Assembly (NCBI RefSeq): GCF_000166715.1
Contig: NZ_AEMI01000020.1
Coordinates: forward strand, 1-64,000
DNA: 64,000 nucleotides
DNA from: Leuconostoc gelidum subsp. gelidum KCTC 3527
GTDB lineage: Bacteria > Bacillota > Bacilli > Lactobacillales > Lactobacillaceae
Reading direction: 5' to 3'
Shown here: positions 27,303 through 37,552 of the stretch, in pieces
Numbering within the stretch: the first letter of the stretch is position 1
Layout: each line of letters starts with the position of its first letter
Notes under the pieces: model-generated
Told to the model about the DNA's origin: nothing
The model's database searches: none
What the model saw: the letters and a program-made list of their open reading frames with translations, nothing else
Position numbers and translations under genes: made by a program

Positions 27303-27348
27303 AAGGGCCTCAAATGGTTAGTTATAAACTAACTGTTTGGGGCCCTTT
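27303..27348 (-). terminator. Long hairpin terminator between rqcH and the M20 gene
   Basis: AAGGGCC/GGCCCTT closes a long stem with CAAA/TTTG and GTTAGTT/AACTAAC inside. The T-rich tail (TTATTTTTTC) is on the minus strand, so it serves the M20 peptidase; it may also stop rqcH transcripts. Confidence 0.85.
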
Positions 27349-27362
27349 GTCGGCTCTGCCAC

Positions 27363-28607
27363 TTATTTCAAATATTGATGTACCACTGATTCATAAATAT
27401 CTATAAATGAATGATACATACCGGCATCAACAAATTCATCAACTTGGTGTGCTGTAATGTTTCCTGGTCCAAAAATAACAACTTCCATATTTGGATTAGC
27501 CTTAATAAATTGTGAAGCATCAGTACCGCCAGAAACACCAATAAATGGTAATGATTGGTGTATTAACTTTTCGCCAATTTTTTTTGTAATTTGGCTTAAT
27601 CTACCATTCGGATTAGAGTAAACAGGCTGATTTTTAAAATTAATCGTCAAACTTAGTACAGCTTTCCCACTAGCATTTATTTCATTAATGATTTTTTCAA
27701 CTTCTGATACTATTTTTTCATGGGGTACTTCTGGAATTGTCCTCACAAAGACACCCATTGTTGCACAACCAGGTACAGTATTGGGTTGTTCTCCACCAGC
27801 TATTTGTGTCACAACCGGTGTCGTTTTGCCCAGTAATTTGTTTTGAATTTTAGAGATATCGTTAAATAGTTCTTGTTGCTTATTATAAAATGTTAACAAA
27901 GCGTCAATGGCATTGACGCCAAGTTCAGGCATTGAACTATGTGCCGTAATACCTTGACTCGTAATACGATAAGAAATTGCACCTTTGTGTGCAATTTCTA
28001 AAAAATGTTGCTCAGTTGTTTTGTTTTTCTCACTGATGTCATGTATGTTTTCTGCCATTACAATGCCAGGTAACGATTGTTCTACTGGTAGTGATTTAAT
28101 ATAGTCTAGCTGTATGCCACTAGGTTCACCAATTAATAATGCATCAATATGATTAGCCAACCCAGCTTCAACCATTTGCTTGGCACCTAATTCACCAGTT
28201 TCTTCACCAACAGTTGCATATAATTTAAACGTACCATTTAACAACTGTTCGTTTCTCTTTAATCGAATCATCGCTAACACCCCGGCCGCTAAACCTGATT
28301 TCATGTCAGTGATTCCTCTGCCAAATATTTTGTCACCAATTTTAATGCCACTTAATGGGTCTGTTTGCCAACGCGTTTTATCTCCCAAAGCAACTGTATC
28401 TTCATGCCCATCAAAAGCTAAAATTGGGCCATGTCCATTGCCAATTTCAGCAATGAGACCTGCTCGTCCATCGTCGAATTCAATTATTTCATTGGTAATA
28501 TCATGCTCATCAAGTAACTTTTTCAAATATTTAGCAATCGCCACTTCATTTTTTCCAGTAGTATTAATTCGAACGAGATCCTGCAAAACTAATTCATCAT
28601 TATCCAT
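27363..28607 (-). CDS. M20 family metallopeptidase (ArgE/DapE type)
   Basis: A 414-residue cytosolic zinc hydrolase of the ArgE/DapE branch. Metal-site motifs are visible: LAFDGHEDTVALGD (about 72-85), the FGRGITDMKSGLAAG block, and ATVGEETGELGAK. The C-terminal GVSGGTDASQF and HQVDEFVDAG complete the fold. Such proteins cleave acyl-amino acids or small peptides. Since a dedicated acetyldiaminopimelate deacetylase is in the lysine operon, this is more likely a general amidohydrolase or peptidase; the substrate cannot be assigned. The SD GGAGGT is 8 nt from the ATG. It is divergent from the MFS gene. Confidence 0.88.
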   Translation of the reverse strand: MDNDELVLQDLVRINTTGKNEVAIAKYLKKLLDEHDITNEIIEFDDGRAGLIAEIGNGHGPILAFDGHEDTVALGDKTRWQTDPLSGIKIGDKIFGRGITDMKSGLAAGVLAMIRLKRNEQLLNGTFKLYATVGEETGELGAKQMVEAGLANHIDALLIGEPSGIQLDYIKSLPVEQSLPGIVMAENIHDISEKNKTTEQHFLEIAHKGAISYRITSQGITAHSSMPELGVNAIDALLTFYNKQQELFNDISKIQNKLLGKTTPVVTQIAGGEQPNTVPGCATMGVFVRTIPEVPHEKIVSEVEKIINEINASGKAVLSLTINFKNQPVYSNPNGRLSQITKKIGEKLIHQSLPFIGVSGGTDASQFIKANPNMEVVIFGPGNITAHQVDEFVDAGMYHSFIDIYESVVHQYLK

Positions 28608-28739
28608 AACATGATACCTCCAATTTATTCTAGTACAATAATAACATAACTCATGAGTTATTACTGTTGTATTTATTGGCGTACGCGTGTGATAATCATA
28701 TTCTTTTTGATCAAAATCGTCATTTATTTGAGTTTCTTA

Positions 28740-28768
28740 TTGACAAACTAGCTTCGTTTCTGTTACAT
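28740..28768 (+). promoter_or_regulatory. Promoter of the MFS gene
   Basis: Consensus TTGACA (28740-28745), a 17-nt spacer and TTACAT (28763-28768). The mRNA would have a leader of about 112 nt. Confidence 0.75.
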
Positions 28769-28774
28769 TTATTT

Positions 28775-28868
28775 AAGTTGTTTCGTACAGATAGCGCGGA
28801 TTAAATTCGTGCCGACAAAAGAGGCGTGACATTATCATTTTTTGATAATGTCACACCTCTTTTTATTT
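28775..28868 (+). promoter_or_regulatory. Attenuator-like leader with a strong terminator before the MFS gene
   Basis: Downstream of the promoter a small hairpin (GCGCGGA with TTCGTGC, loop TTAAA) is followed by a 20-bp stem: AAAAGAGG plus GTGACATTATCA pair with TGATAATGTCAC plus CCTCTTTT (28817-28863), then T-rich sequence. It ends 20 nt before the MFS ATG. No complete gene ends here on the plus strand, so this looks like conditional termination of the MFS transcript. The ligand or signal is unknown. Confidence 0.6.
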
Positions 28869-28887
28869 AGTTAAGGAGAAAATCACA

Positions 28888-30225
28888 ATGAAAACAAAAA
28901 ATTGGCGCGTTATTCCAGCCGTTATTGCAGCAGGTATTCTAAGCTTTAGTGGTGTTTTAATTGAAACTTCAATGAATGTTACCTTTCCTAAGTTAATGTC
29001 GGAGTTCAGTACGAATGCCAACGGCGTACAATGGGTAACCACCGGTTATTTACTGGCGATTGCCATAATTGTCCCAATTTCAGCATTTTTAATTCGTAAT
29101 TTTTCAACTAAAGAATTATTTATTTTATCAAATTTTTTGTTTCTCTTTGGTACAGTTCTGGACAGCTTTTCTCCTTCACTCACACTACTGTTAGTTGGCC
29201 GTATATTGCAAGGAATCGGTACAGGTATTGCATTACCTTTAATGTTTCATATTATTTTAACTAAATCGCCAATTAAAAGTCGTGGCATGATGATGGGGAT
29301 TGGCAGTATGATCACATCCCTTGCACCAGCAATTGGCCCAACATATGGCGGCGTTTTACTGAATACATTGGGTTGGCGATCAATATTCTGGTTTTTAATT
29401 ATTTTAATTCTCATTTCTTTAGTCATTGGACTAAACAGTATCCCATCCGAAAAAGTACAACGGACAGAAAAATTTCCTTTCAAAACATTTATCTTTTTGG
29501 GACTTGGTTTAAGTTTCGTGCTATTATCAATTGAAAAAATGTCACTTTTAATGGCAATAGTTGGTATTTTTTCCCTCGTTATTTTTTATATCATTAATCA
29601 AAAACAAAAGTTATTACAACTCACACTATTTCAAAATAATCGCTTTAATTTTTATATGTATGGCTTCTTAACCTACCAAGCCATTTTGTTAGGCTTATCG
29701 TTTATTTTACCAAATTATTTACAATTAAATTTACACGTGAGTGCAGCTGCTGCGGGCGCATTTATGTTTCCAGGTGCGCTTATTAGTGCGGTTTTGGCAC
29801 CCGTATCTGGTTCATTGCTGGACAGAATTGGTCAGTATCGTCCCATTTTATTAGGTCTCGTTATATCGACAGTTGCGCTAGGTCTCATGTTCCTTTACTT
29901 CCCTAGACTTAATTTTTGGACGTTAATGTTGAGCCATATGTTATTGATGGTTGGTATTGGTTTATCATATGCTAACTTGATGACTGTGACATTGGCAACA
30001 TTACCTGCAAATGAAACAGCTGATGGCAATAGTATTTTAAACACGACACAACAATTTGTTGGCGCAACGGCAACAGCTATTGTGGCCCAGGTGATTACGA
30101 CTGCCATGCATAAAAATCCAATAAATGGTATGATAATCGGTTCCAAACAAGGCATTGGCGGTTTAACTATTTTGATTATGATATCACTTATCTTGTTCAT
30201 CGCTGTCAATAGACATCGAAAATAA
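28888..30225 (+). CDS. MFS transporter of the DHA2 (14-helix drug:proton antiporter) family
   Basis: A 445-residue membrane protein with about 14 hydrophobic segments. Family features are LIETSMNVTFPKLM in helix 1, WVTTGYLLAIAIIVP, GRILQGIGTGIALPLM (motif B/A region), the motif C-like GSMITSLAPAIGPTYGGVL, and GSLLDRIGQYRP. It probably exports toxic compounds or drugs with proton uptake. The SD AAGGAG is well placed. Control appears to be by a terminator in the leader. Confidence 0.92.
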   Translation: MKTKNWRVIPAVIAAGILSFSGVLIETSMNVTFPKLMSEFSTNANGVQWVTTGYLLAIAIIVPISAFLIRNFSTKELFILSNFLFLFGTVLDSFSPSLTLLLVGRILQGIGTGIALPLMFHIILTKSPIKSRGMMMGIGSMITSLAPAIGPTYGGVLLNTLGWRSIFWFLIILILISLVIGLNSIPSEKVQRTEKFPFKTFIFLGLGLSFVLLSIEKMSLLMAIVGIFSLVIFYIINQKQKLLQLTLFQNNRFNFYMYGFLTYQAILLGLSFILPNYLQLNLHVSAAAAGAFMFPGALISAVLAPVSGSLLDRIGQYRPILLGLVISTVALGLMFLYFPRLNFWTLMLSHMLLMVGIGLSYANLMTVTLATLPANETADGNSILNTTQQFVGATATAIVAQVITTAMHKNPINGMIIGSKQGIGGLTILIMISLILFIAVNRHRK

Positions 30226-30280
30226 GAGACTCTCATTATCAACATGCTAAAATACTGCGTCACCAAAATTAGTGATCGAT

Positions 30281-30313
30281 AAAAAAAAGATGACCTTTTG
30301 GTCATCTTTTTTT
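30281..30313. terminator. Bidirectional terminator between the MFS gene and argF
   Basis: GATGACC-TTTT-GGTCATC flanked by A-run and T-run on both strands; serves both convergent genes. It ends 3 nt before the argF stop codon. Confidence 0.93.
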
Positions 30314-30315
30314 AT

Positions 30316-31329
30316 TCACGTTTCTGGTATAAACATATTGCCTAATGTTGCTGCCATTACCGCTTTAATCGTATGTAATCTATTTTCTGCTTGTTCAAAT
30401 TGATGTGCATAAGCTGCATGAAATACTTCGTCTGTAATTTCCATCTCCGAAATACCAAATCTATCATATATTTCCTGTGACATTGTGGTATTTAAGTCAT
30501 GAAACGCTGGTAAATCATGTAGCACAATGACGTCATCATTATGAGTCATTGCTACCAACTGCCCGTTAATTTGATAAGGTGTCAGCAGTTTAATACGCGC
30601 TTCAAATGTCTCCTCTTCGCCCATAGAAGCCCAAACGTCTGTATAAAGTACATCAACCCCAGCAACACCTTTGGCAACATCATCGGTCACCAAAAGATTT
30701 GCGCCAGACATGGCTGCTTTTTGTGCTGCCAATGACTGAATCTCTGCTGTTGGCTGTAAACTTTTAGGTGCCACAATATGCACATTAACGCCTAAAATGG
30801 CACCGGTAACCAGTAAAGAGTTAGCCACATTATTTCGACCGTCCCCCATATAAGCCAGTGTCACGCCTTCTAATCGTTTAAACTGTTCTTTAATTGTTAA
30901 AAAATCGGCCAACATTTGTGTTGGATGCCATTCATCTGTTAAGCCATTCCAAACCGGCACACCAGAATATTTTGCCAATCCTTCAACCACATTTTGTGAA
31001 AAGCCACGATATTCAATGCCGTCATACATACGCCCAAATACTTTTGCTGTGTCTTCTAATGACTCTTTTTTACCAAATTGAATATCATTTTTACCTAAAA
31101 ATTCGGCATGAGCACCCAAATCATTAGCGGCTACGGTGAAACTTGAACGGGTTCGTGTTGATGACTTTTCAAAAAGTAACGCAATATTTTTACCTTGAAG
31201 ATAATGATGTTGTATATTATGTTGCTTTAAGTATTTAAAATGCGCCGCTAAATCAATCAGCGTTTCTAATTCTTTTTTTGTAAAATCACTTTCCTTCAAA
31301 AATGATTTTCCTTGAAAATGTGAATTCAT
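30316..31329 (-). CDS. argF: Ornithine carbamoyltransferase, active-site Cys replaced
   Basis: Makes citrulline from ornithine and carbamoyl phosphate. The 337-residue protein has the carbamoyl phosphate motif SSTRTRSSF (Ser57-Arg61), HPTQ (135-138) and the SMGEE loop that binds ornithine. The conserved HCLP motif reads HDLP (His271, Asp272), so the ornithine-site Cys is Asp. Everything else looks like a normal OTC. It is the last gene of argG-argH-argF and overlaps argH by 1 nt. The SD is GGAGG. Confidence 0.93.
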   Translation of the reverse strand: MNSHFQGKSFLKESDFTKKELETLIDLAAHFKYLKQHNIQHHYLQGKNIALLFEKSSTRTRSSFTVAANDLGAHAEFLGKNDIQFGKKESLEDTAKVFGRMYDGIEYRGFSQNVVEGLAKYSGVPVWNGLTDEWHPTQMLADFLTIKEQFKRLEGVTLAYMGDGRNNVANSLLVTGAILGVNVHIVAPKSLQPTAEIQSLAAQKAAMSGANLLVTDDVAKGVAGVDVLYTDVWASMGEEETFEARIKLLTPYQINGQLVAMTHNDDVIVLHDLPAFHDLNTTMSQEIYDRFGISEMEITDEVFHAAYAHQFEQAENRLHTIKAVMAATLGNMFIPET

Positions 31330-32714
31330 TAACGCGCCTCCAATTCTTTTTCATGTCGTGCAATTTCTTTTTTGACATTTTCAACTGCTGTACCACCAAT
31401 AGACGTGCGCCGATTAACTGCTGTTTCTGATTGCAAAACGTGATAAATATCATCCTCAATTTGCGGTGCCGCTGCTTGTAAAGTGGCCAGTGGTGTCTTT
31501 TGTAAAGGTGTGTGTGTCTGCAAACCTTGTAATACAAGTTGACCGACAATGGCATGTGCTTCACGAAAAGGGACACCCTTAGTGGCTAAATAATCAGCTA
31601 ACTCTGTGGCATTAGAAAAATCATCTTGTGTACTAGCTAGCATGCGTTCTTCATGGACTTTTAAGCCATTTAACATACCGGTAAATATTTTGATAGATGC
31701 AATCACTGTATCCATCACGTCAAAGACTTGCTCTTTATCTTCTTGCATATCCTTATTATATGCAAGCGGCAATGATTTCATTGTCGTCAATAAAGCCATT
31801 AAAGCGCCATAAGTTCGTCCCGTCTTACCACGAACAAGTTCCGCAAAATCAGCGTTTTTCTTTTGAGGCATAATCGATGAGCCCGTCGAAAAATCGTCTG
31901 ATAGTTCAATATAGTTGAATTCATATGTCGACCAGAGAATCAATTCTTCAGCCATTCGTGATAGATGCATCATCAAAATTGCTGCATTTGACAAAAACTC
32001 TAAAGCAAAATCACGATCTGACACCGCATCTAGTGAGTTATGGTAAATATCACCAAATCCTAATTCATCTGCAACAAATTCACGATCAATAGGAAAAGTG
32101 GTTCCCGCAAGGGCTGCTGCCCCTAAAGGTAAGATATCAGTATGTAACTGATTAAATTCAAAACGATCATAATCTCTTTGGAACATGTCAAAATAGGCTA
32201 ATAAATAATGACCATATGTTATTGGTTGCGCGTGTTGTAAATGCGTATACCCAGACATAATTGTCCCTGCGTGCCTAGTGGCTAATGTTAGTAATTCTTG
32301 TTGTAAATCAGTTATTACATCCAGTACATGTGGCAAACGATGTTTAACCCACAAATGAAAATCAGTTGCGACTTGGTCATTTCGTGAGCGCGCCGTATGT
32401 AGCTTTCCAGCAACTGCACCAATTTTTTCAGTTAACAAAGATTCCATGTTCATATGAATATCTTCATTTTTGACATCAAATGTTAATTTCCCAGCGATTA
32501 AATCTTGTTGCAGTGCTTTTAAACCAGCAACAATTTGTTCTGATTCATTAGAAGCAATAATACTTTGCTGTCCTAACATTTTAGCATGAGCAATTGATCC
32601 TTCAAGATCTTCTGCTGCCATTTGTTGATCAAAATGAATTGATGCCCCAAACTCATCTACCCATTCAGCTGCTTTAGCAGTGAAACGACCACCCCATAAT
32701 TTCGTTGTTGCCAT
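31329..32714 (-). CDS. argH: Argininosuccinate lyase
   Basis: Cleaves argininosuccinate to arginine and fumarate. The 461-residue protein has WGGRF at the start, [24 protein letters not shown] and the superfamily signature [16 protein letters not shown] with the catalytic serine. Length and motifs are complete. The SD GGGAGAG is 6 nt from the ATG. It follows argG after 38 nt; that gap holds a short GGCG-TTTT-CGCC hairpin without a T-run, perhaps an mRNA stabiliser or processing site. Confidence 0.97.
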   Translation of the reverse strand: MATTKLWGGRFTAKAAEWVDEFGASIHFDQQMAAEDLEGSIAHAKMLGQQSIIASNESEQIVAGLKALQQDLIAGKLTFDVKNEDIHMNMESLLTEKIGAVAGKLHTARSRNDQVATDFHLWVKHRLPHVLDVITDLQQELLTLATRHAGTIMSGYTHLQHAQPITYGHYLLAYFDMFQRDYDRFEFNQLHTDILPLGAAALAGTTFPIDREFVADELGFGDIYHNSLDAVSDRDFALEFLSNAAILMMHLSRMAEELILWSTYEFNYIELSDDFSTGSSIMPQKKNADFAELVRGKTGRTYGALMALLTTMKSLPLAYNKDMQEDKEQVFDVMDTVIASIKIFTGMLNGLKVHEERMLASTQDDFSNATELADYLATKGVPFREAHAIVGQLVLQGLQTHTPLQKTPLATLQAAAPQIEDDIYHVLQSETAVNRRTSIGGTAVENVKKEIARHEKELEAR

Positions 32715-32752
32715 AGTTACTCTCCCTTATGTACGGCGAAAACGCCTTTTCT

Positions 32753-33979
32753 TTACTTAATTTTATTCTTCTTATCTACTGAATGGACATGGTTAACTTG
32801 CTCATAAACGGTATTGCTTAATGTCCACAACTTAATAAAGCCAACTGCTGCTTCTTGATCAAACGATGAGGCACTCGTATAAGTTGCTAAATCTTCATCA
32901 TATAATGAATTATGTTCTGATTGACGTGCAACAGCAATGGCATTGCCCTTGAACATTTTCATTTTTACAATACCATTAACATTCTTTTGTGTTTCATCTA
33001 TAAATGCCATTAAACTATCAAACAAAGGTGATACCCATTTAGCTTCATACACCAAATTAGCTAATTGCTGTTCTATCATTGGTTTAAAATGAGCAACATC
33101 ACGCTCTAAAGTCAAGTCTTCTAGATCCTTGTGTGCTGTCATCAATACGGCTGCAGCAGGTGCTTCATAAATTTCACGTGACTTAATACCAACTAAACGG
33201 TTTTCAATATGATCAATCCGACCAATGCCATGCGCCCCAGCAAGTTCGTTTAATTTGATAATCAAATCAGCTAATGGCATATCAATACCATCGAGTGCAA
33301 CTGGTACACCAGCGGCAAACGTCACATCAATAAATTCTGCTTCATTTGGTGTTTTTTCAATTGGTGTTGTTAAAGCATACGCACCTTCTGGTGCCTGGTT
33401 CCAAGGATTTTCCAAAATACCAGCTTCATTAGCGCGACCCCAAAGATTTTCATCAATAGAATAAGGTGATTCCAAACCGACTGGTACGGGCACATTGTGT
33501 TCAGCAGCATAGGCAATTTCTTCTTCACGAGACCACTGAAATTCACGAATGGGTGCTTCAATTTTCATATCTGGATCCAAAGCATGAATTGCTGCCTCAA
33601 AACGGACTTGGTCATTGCCATGACCTGTTGAGCCGTGCGCAATGGCAACAGCGTCATTTTCATGCGCAATATCAACAAGTTTTTTAATAATCAATGGTCG
33701 TGATAATGCTGATACCATTGGATATTCACCTTCATACAACATGTTAGCTTTAATTACTGGTGCCACATATTGATCAGCAAATTCTGCCTGTGCATCAATC
33801 ACGATTGACTGAGTAGCACCAACCTGTAGTGCCTTTGCTTGAATCATGTCCATATCTTTGCCATGTTGACCAACATTCAAAACAACAGCAATAATTTCAT
33901 AACCTTTACTTTTTAACCAAGGAATCGCCACCGATGTATCTAAACCGCCTGAATATGCTAATACTAATTTTTCTGTCAT
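32753..33979 (-). CDS. argG: Argininosuccinate synthase
   Basis: ATP-dependent ligation of citrulline and aspartate. The 408-residue protein begins with the P-loop-like [11 protein letters not shown] (residues 8-18) and has [30 protein letters not shown] and [11 protein letters not shown]. First gene of argGHF. The SD GGAGG is 8 nt from the ATG. The operon would turn ornithine into arginine; no argCJBD genes are in this window, so the ornithine source is not seen. Confidence 0.97.
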   Translation of the reverse strand: MTEKLVLAYSGGLDTSVAIPWLKSKGYEIIAVVLNVGQHGKDMDMIQAKALQVGATQSIVIDAQAEFADQYVAPVIKANMLYEGEYPMVSALSRPLIIKKLVDIAHENDAVAIAHGSTGHGNDQVRFEAAIHALDPDMKIEAPIREFQWSREEEIAYAAEHNVPVPVGLESPYSIDENLWGRANEAGILENPWNQAPEGAYALTTPIEKTPNEAEFIDVTFAAGVPVALDGIDMPLADLIIKLNELAGAHGIGRIDHIENRLVGIKSREIYEAPAAAVLMTAHKDLEDLTLERDVAHFKPMIEQQLANLVYEAKWVSPLFDSLMAFIDETQKNVNGIVKMKMFKGNAIAVARQSEHNSLYDEDLATYTSASSFDQEAAVGFIKLWTLSNTVYEQVNHVHSVDKKNKIK

Positions 33980-34010
33980 TTTTTTTCCTCCGTATTTATG
34001 CTATGTAATT

Positions 34011-34039
34011 ATATTACCGCTTAATGTTTATTTATTCAA
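34011..34039 (-). promoter_or_regulatory. Promoter of argGHF
   Basis: TTGAAT (34039-34034), a 17-nt spacer and TAATAT (34016-34011). The -35 overlaps an AT-rich stretch TTGAATAAATAAACAT that resembles an ARG box half, so ArgR-type control is possible but unproven. Confidence 0.6.
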
Positions 34040-34104
34040 TACTTTACTGACTATATACATCAAAACAGTGTATATGTATCTTTTTTTTGTATTTTTTTGC
34101 AAAT

Positions 34105-34127
34105 AAAAACAAGTATCGCTACTTGTT
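34105..34127 (-). terminator. Terminator after the LCP gene
   Basis: ACAAGT and ACTTGT pair on the minus strand around AGCGAT, followed by TTTTATTT. It lies just past the stop codon. Confidence 0.8.
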
Positions 34128-34133
34128 AGTTTA

Positions 34134-35120
34134 CTATTCTGTCATTTGTTCTGAAATAGCGTCATGAACCCGATCAATTTCTGTTTGGTTCATCACTTCT
34201 ACTGAACCCAATGATCCCATATTTTGTGTCGTACCACGCATCTGATCTTGTTTAATATTCCCAAGAGCTGAGCGGTAACTTAATGCTAAATTCTTCATCG
34301 ATGATGTTGATACATCTGTCTGAACATTATTTGATAATGTGTTTAGTAGTGAATCATTAAACAAACTACCAACACTTGCTGAATTTTTTAATACGCCTCG
34401 CAGAATAAGTTGTTGACGCATTTGACGACCATAATCGCCATTTGGATCTTCATGTCGCATACGTGAAAAGGCTAGTGCTTCATTGCCATCCATATGATAT
34501 GTTTGGTTAGCCGTGAATGAATACTGGCTTTTAGAATCTGCTTGCGTGTCATCCCCCTCTGTTGTGAAGGTCAATGGAGATGTCACATCAACACCACCGA
34601 CAGCATCAACCATTTTAACCAAACCACCCATGTTAACTAAAATATAGCCACCATTGATTTTAATGTTTAAGAGGTTTTCAACTGCTGCCATGGCAGAGTC
34701 AGCTGTACCATAAGCATAAGCTGCATTAATTTTCATTTGTTGTCCATTGACAGTAGCTAACGTATCGCGTGCAATAGATGTCATTGTAGTCACATTAGTT
34801 TTTGGGTTAACCGTCATAACAATCATCGTATCTGTACGGCCTTTGTAATCACGGCCTAATTCACCAGTATCTGTACCTAATAGTAAATAAGATACTGGTT
34901 TTTTATTGGCCGTTATTTTATCCGCTTTTTTAGTCGTTTGCGATGGATTTTGTATTTTTGTAATCGTTCGATTCATGTTGTAGTAGGCATAACCACCCGT
35001 ACCTAACCCAATTAACACTAACAAGCCAATAATTAGCAAAATTGTATGACGAATTCTGTGCTTTTTTGGTCTATTCTGTTTTCCCTTATTAGCCGATCGC
35101 ATTTGTTCACGTGTTGGCAT
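34134..35120 (-). CDS. LytR-CpsA-Psr (LCP) family cell-wall glycopolymer ligase
   Basis: LCP proteins attach teichoic acid or capsule polymers to peptidoglycan outside the membrane. The 328-residue protein has a basic cytosolic N-end, one membrane helix at about residues 27-46, and an extracellular LCP domain: LLLGTDTGELGRDYKGRTDTM, SIARDTLATV, INAAYAYG, and the late EALAFSRMRHEDPNGDYGRQMRQQ block. Catalytic aspartates and arginines are all present. The SD TAGGAG is clear. A single-gene unit between argG and mgtE. Confidence 0.94.
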   Translation of the reverse strand: MPTREQMRSANKGKQNRPKKHRIRHTILLIIGLLVLIGLGTGGYAYYNMNRTITKIQNPSQTTKKADKITANKKPVSYLLLGTDTGELGRDYKGRTDTMIVMTVNPKTNVTTMTSIARDTLATVNGQQMKINAAYAYGTADSAMAAVENLLNIKINGGYILVNMGGLVKMVDAVGGVDVTSPLTFTTEGDDTQADSKSQYSFTANQTYHMDGNEALAFSRMRHEDPNGDYGRQMRQQLILRGVLKNSASVGSLFNDSLLNTLSNNVQTDVSTSSMKNLALSYRSALGNIKQDQMRGTTQNMGSLGSVEVMNQTEIDRVHDAISEQMTE

Positions 35121-35190
35121 ATTAATTCACTCCTACAATAATTTATATCATTTATTTTAACATAACAAAGATTAATTTCTGATTAAAAAG

Positions 35191-36555
35191 TCAACTCCCA
35201 ACAAAATGAGAAATAAACAACTGTGCAACATTAAAATAAATCAAAACAGAGGTTAAATCAGATAGTGTTGTAATAAATGGCCCGCTGGCAACAGCTGGAT
35301 CAAATCCCATTTTATCAATTAAAACCGGAATTAAATAACCAGCTAGATTGGCTACTATAATGGCCATTGTCATTGCAAGTCCAACTGCCAATCCCAGTAT
35401 ACTATTGTGTTTCCATATTGCCACAATAACAAAAACAGAGCATCCAGTGGCTATCCCAACAATAATACCAGCAAGAATTTCACTAACAAAATTTTTCCAA
35501 CCACTATTGTCACTACCAACCGCAATACGACGAACCGCCAATGCAAGTGCTTGCGTACCGGCATTTCCAGCAGTTCCAGTAATGAGTGAAATAAAGGCCG
35601 CTAAGATTGAAGCCTGCTGCACTAATTGATCATATGAACTAATCAGTGTTGCTGTTGCCATACCAAGCACAAGTAAGGCAATTAGCCATGGTATTCGCTT
35701 AATCGCAGAATGCCATGGTGTATCATTAATTTGACTCACGTTAACGGCAGCCAAACCAGAATAATCTTCAACTGCCTCTTCATCAATAACATCAACAATA
35801 TCATCAACAGTAATAACACCTAACAAACGATTGTCGTCATCGGTTACAGGAATTGAAAGGAAATTATAATCAGCAACAATTTGAGCGACATCTTCTTGAT
35901 CATCACCTGCTTTAACACTAATAATACGATCATTTGTAATTTCGGAAACTGCTAAATCATCTGGATGCGTTAACAAATCACGAAGTGAAATAACGCCAGC
36001 CAAATGTTCTTGCAAATCTAATACGTAAACATAGCTAATAGATTCTGCCTCTAGCGCTTGTTTTTTAACCAAGCGCATGACTTCATCAACATGCAAATCC
36101 TCTTCTACTGCCAAATATTCAGTAGACATTAAGGAACCAGCTGTTTGTTCATCATAATCAATTAATTTACGAACAGTATCAGCTTCAGATTTTGACATTA
36201 AGCTCAGATACGTCGCAACAAGTCTTGCTGGCATTTCTTGCAATAAATCAGCTTCATTATCGGCATACATTTCCTGCAAAACAAGCACACCACGTTGTGG
36301 TGGTAATTCTTGCAAGAGTTTGACAATATCTACTTCGTCAATGTCTAAATTATCAAACACACGTGCTAAAATATCAATGGATAACAATCGCCATGCAACT
36401 GATCGAAATTGTTCTGGTAAATCGGCATAAACCTGTGCCATTTCAAAATCGTGTAATGACTCAAAACTTTCAATAAATTCAGTATCTTGACCTGAATGCA
36501 GTAGATCAGATAAAAATTGAATGGTTTGATAGCGTTGTTCAATTTGATCTGCCAT
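35191..36555 (-). CDS. mgtE: Magnesium transporter MgtE
   Basis: A 454-residue Mg2+ channel with an acidic N-terminal domain (about 1-125), two CBS domains (about 130-255, including SYVYVLDLQEHLAGVISLRDLL and PVTDDDNRLLGVITVDDIVDVI) and five membrane helices from about residue 280, with the GTAGNAGTQALALAVRR selectivity region. The cytosolic domains close the channel at high Mg2+. It follows rluD on the strand map but is downstream of it in transcription. The SD is GGGG. No M-box riboswitch is seen; a TATAAT box lies 20 nt upstream. Confidence 0.96.
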   Translation of the reverse strand: MADQIEQRYQTIQFLSDLLHSGQDTEFIESFESLHDFEMAQVYADLPEQFRSVAWRLLSIDILARVFDNLDIDEVDIVKLLQELPPQRGVLVLQEMYADNEADLLQEMPARLVATYLSLMSKSEADTVRKLIDYDEQTAGSLMSTEYLAVEEDLHVDEVMRLVKKQALEAESISYVYVLDLQEHLAGVISLRDLLTHPDDLAVSEITNDRIISVKAGDDQEDVAQIVADYNFLSIPVTDDDNRLLGVITVDDIVDVIDEEAVEDYSGLAAVNVSQINDTPWHSAIKRIPWLIALLVLGMATATLISSYDQLVQQASILAAFISLITGTAGNAGTQALALAVRRIAVGSDNSGWKNFVSEILAGIIVGIATGCSVFVIVAIWKHNSILGLAVGLAMTMAIIVANLAGYLIPVLIDKMGFDPAVASGPFITTLSDLTSVLIYFNVAQLFISHFVGS

Positions 36556-36588
36556 AGTTACCCCACTGTTTTGACATTATAATTTCTG

Positions 36589-36615
36589 GACAAATAGATT
36601 GCCTATTTATTTGTC
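36589..36615 (-). repeat. Inverted repeat between rluD and mgtE
   Basis: GACAAATA (minus strand 36615-36608) pairs with TATTTGTC (36596-36589) around AATAGGCAATC. It sits 24 nt past the rluD stop and has no T-run, so it is a weak terminator or an operator-like palindrome upstream of the mgtE -10 box. Confidence 0.5.
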
Positions 36616-36638
36616 TGAACTATCAAACTGCTCACCAA

Positions 36639-37541
36639 TTATGTCAAATCGTGTAAGCCTTTTAAATCTTCCGGTAATGTTGTGTTAAATTCTCGATACG
36701 CTTCTATAAAGGGATCATAAAATTTCATATGATACGCATGTAACGCCTGCCGTTTTAAACCATACCATCGTGGTCCACCGTACAAGTTATCCCCAACCAA
36801 TGGGTGCCCTAGATTCTGAAAGTGAACTCGAATTTGGTGTGTCCGACCTGTATGCAATTGCACTTTGACGCGTGTCATCGGTTGCACACCACCTTCATCA
36901 TAACGGCGTTCTACCCAATACTCTGTACGCGATGGTTTCCCATCATCTCGTACTTCGCGTTTAATAAAATCATCATCCATACGCCCAATAGGAGCATGAA
37001 TATCGCCATGATCTTCTGACAAAATACCACTGACATAAGCCACATAAAACTTTTCAACCGTATGTTCTTGTAACTGCTGATCCATCACTGCGTGAGCAAA
37101 ACGATGCTTAGCTAATAATACAATGCCAGATGTATCTCGATCTAATCGTGTCACAACATGTGGTACTAAATCCTCGGCTTTTATCTCTTCTAAGTGACCT
37201 TTTACCTGATTAACTAGCGTGTGTAGCCTGTCAGCATGTCCAGGCACGGTTGTGAGACCATAAGGCTTATCAACAACCAACCAATGCTCATTTTCAAAAA
37301 TAGTAGTCAAAGGTTTGTAATCTGCCACAACAAGATCATTACTCTTTTCTGTTGGCATAATAATGGTCACTTGATCGCCATCATCTAAATAGTCAGAGGT
37401 ATACACCTGCTTGTCATTTTTTAAAATCGCGCCACCATTATGTTTCATTTGGCTAAACATACGATGTGAAACGCCATGTGCCTGTAAAAATGTTCGTACC
37501 TTACGCTGCTCACTGCCAGAATATGTCCATGTAAATTGCAT
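36639..37541 (-). CDS. RluD family pseudouridine synthase
   Basis: Makes pseudouridine in rRNA or tRNA. The 300-residue protein has an S4-like N-terminal region, WLVVDKPYGLTTVPGH, the catalytic TRLDRDTSGI (Asp134), and the late PMTRVKVQLHTGRTHQIRVHF and HPLVGDNLYGG blocks. It is the last gene of relQ-nadK-rluD, an order shared with B. subtilis yjbMNO. The start at 37541 has no adjacent SD; AAGGG lies beyond a stem-loop (see the leader entry). Confidence 0.94.
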   Translation of the reverse strand: MQFTWTYSGSEQRKVRTFLQAHGVSHRMFSQMKHNGGAILKNDKQVYTSDYLDDGDQVTIIMPTEKSNDLVVADYKPLTTIFENEHWLVVDKPYGLTTVPGHADRLHTLVNQVKGHLEEIKAEDLVPHVVTRLDRDTSGIVLLAKHRFAHAVMDQQLQEHTVEKFYVAYVSGILSEDHGDIHAPIGRMDDDFIKREVRDDGKPSRTEYWVERRYDEGGVQPMTRVKVQLHTGRTHQIRVHFQNLGHPLVGDNLYGGPRWYGLKRQALHAYHMKFYDPFIEAYREFNTTLPEDLKGLHDLT

Positions 37542-37552
37542 TACTATGTCAT

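Noticed and set aside
35348-35629. Plus-strand ORF inside mgtE
   Set aside because: Antisense shadow of the MgtE membrane region; no ribosome-binding site.
36556-36638. M-box Mg2+ riboswitch before mgtE
   Set aside because: The gap is only 83 nt with one simple inverted repeat, too short for the M-box fold.
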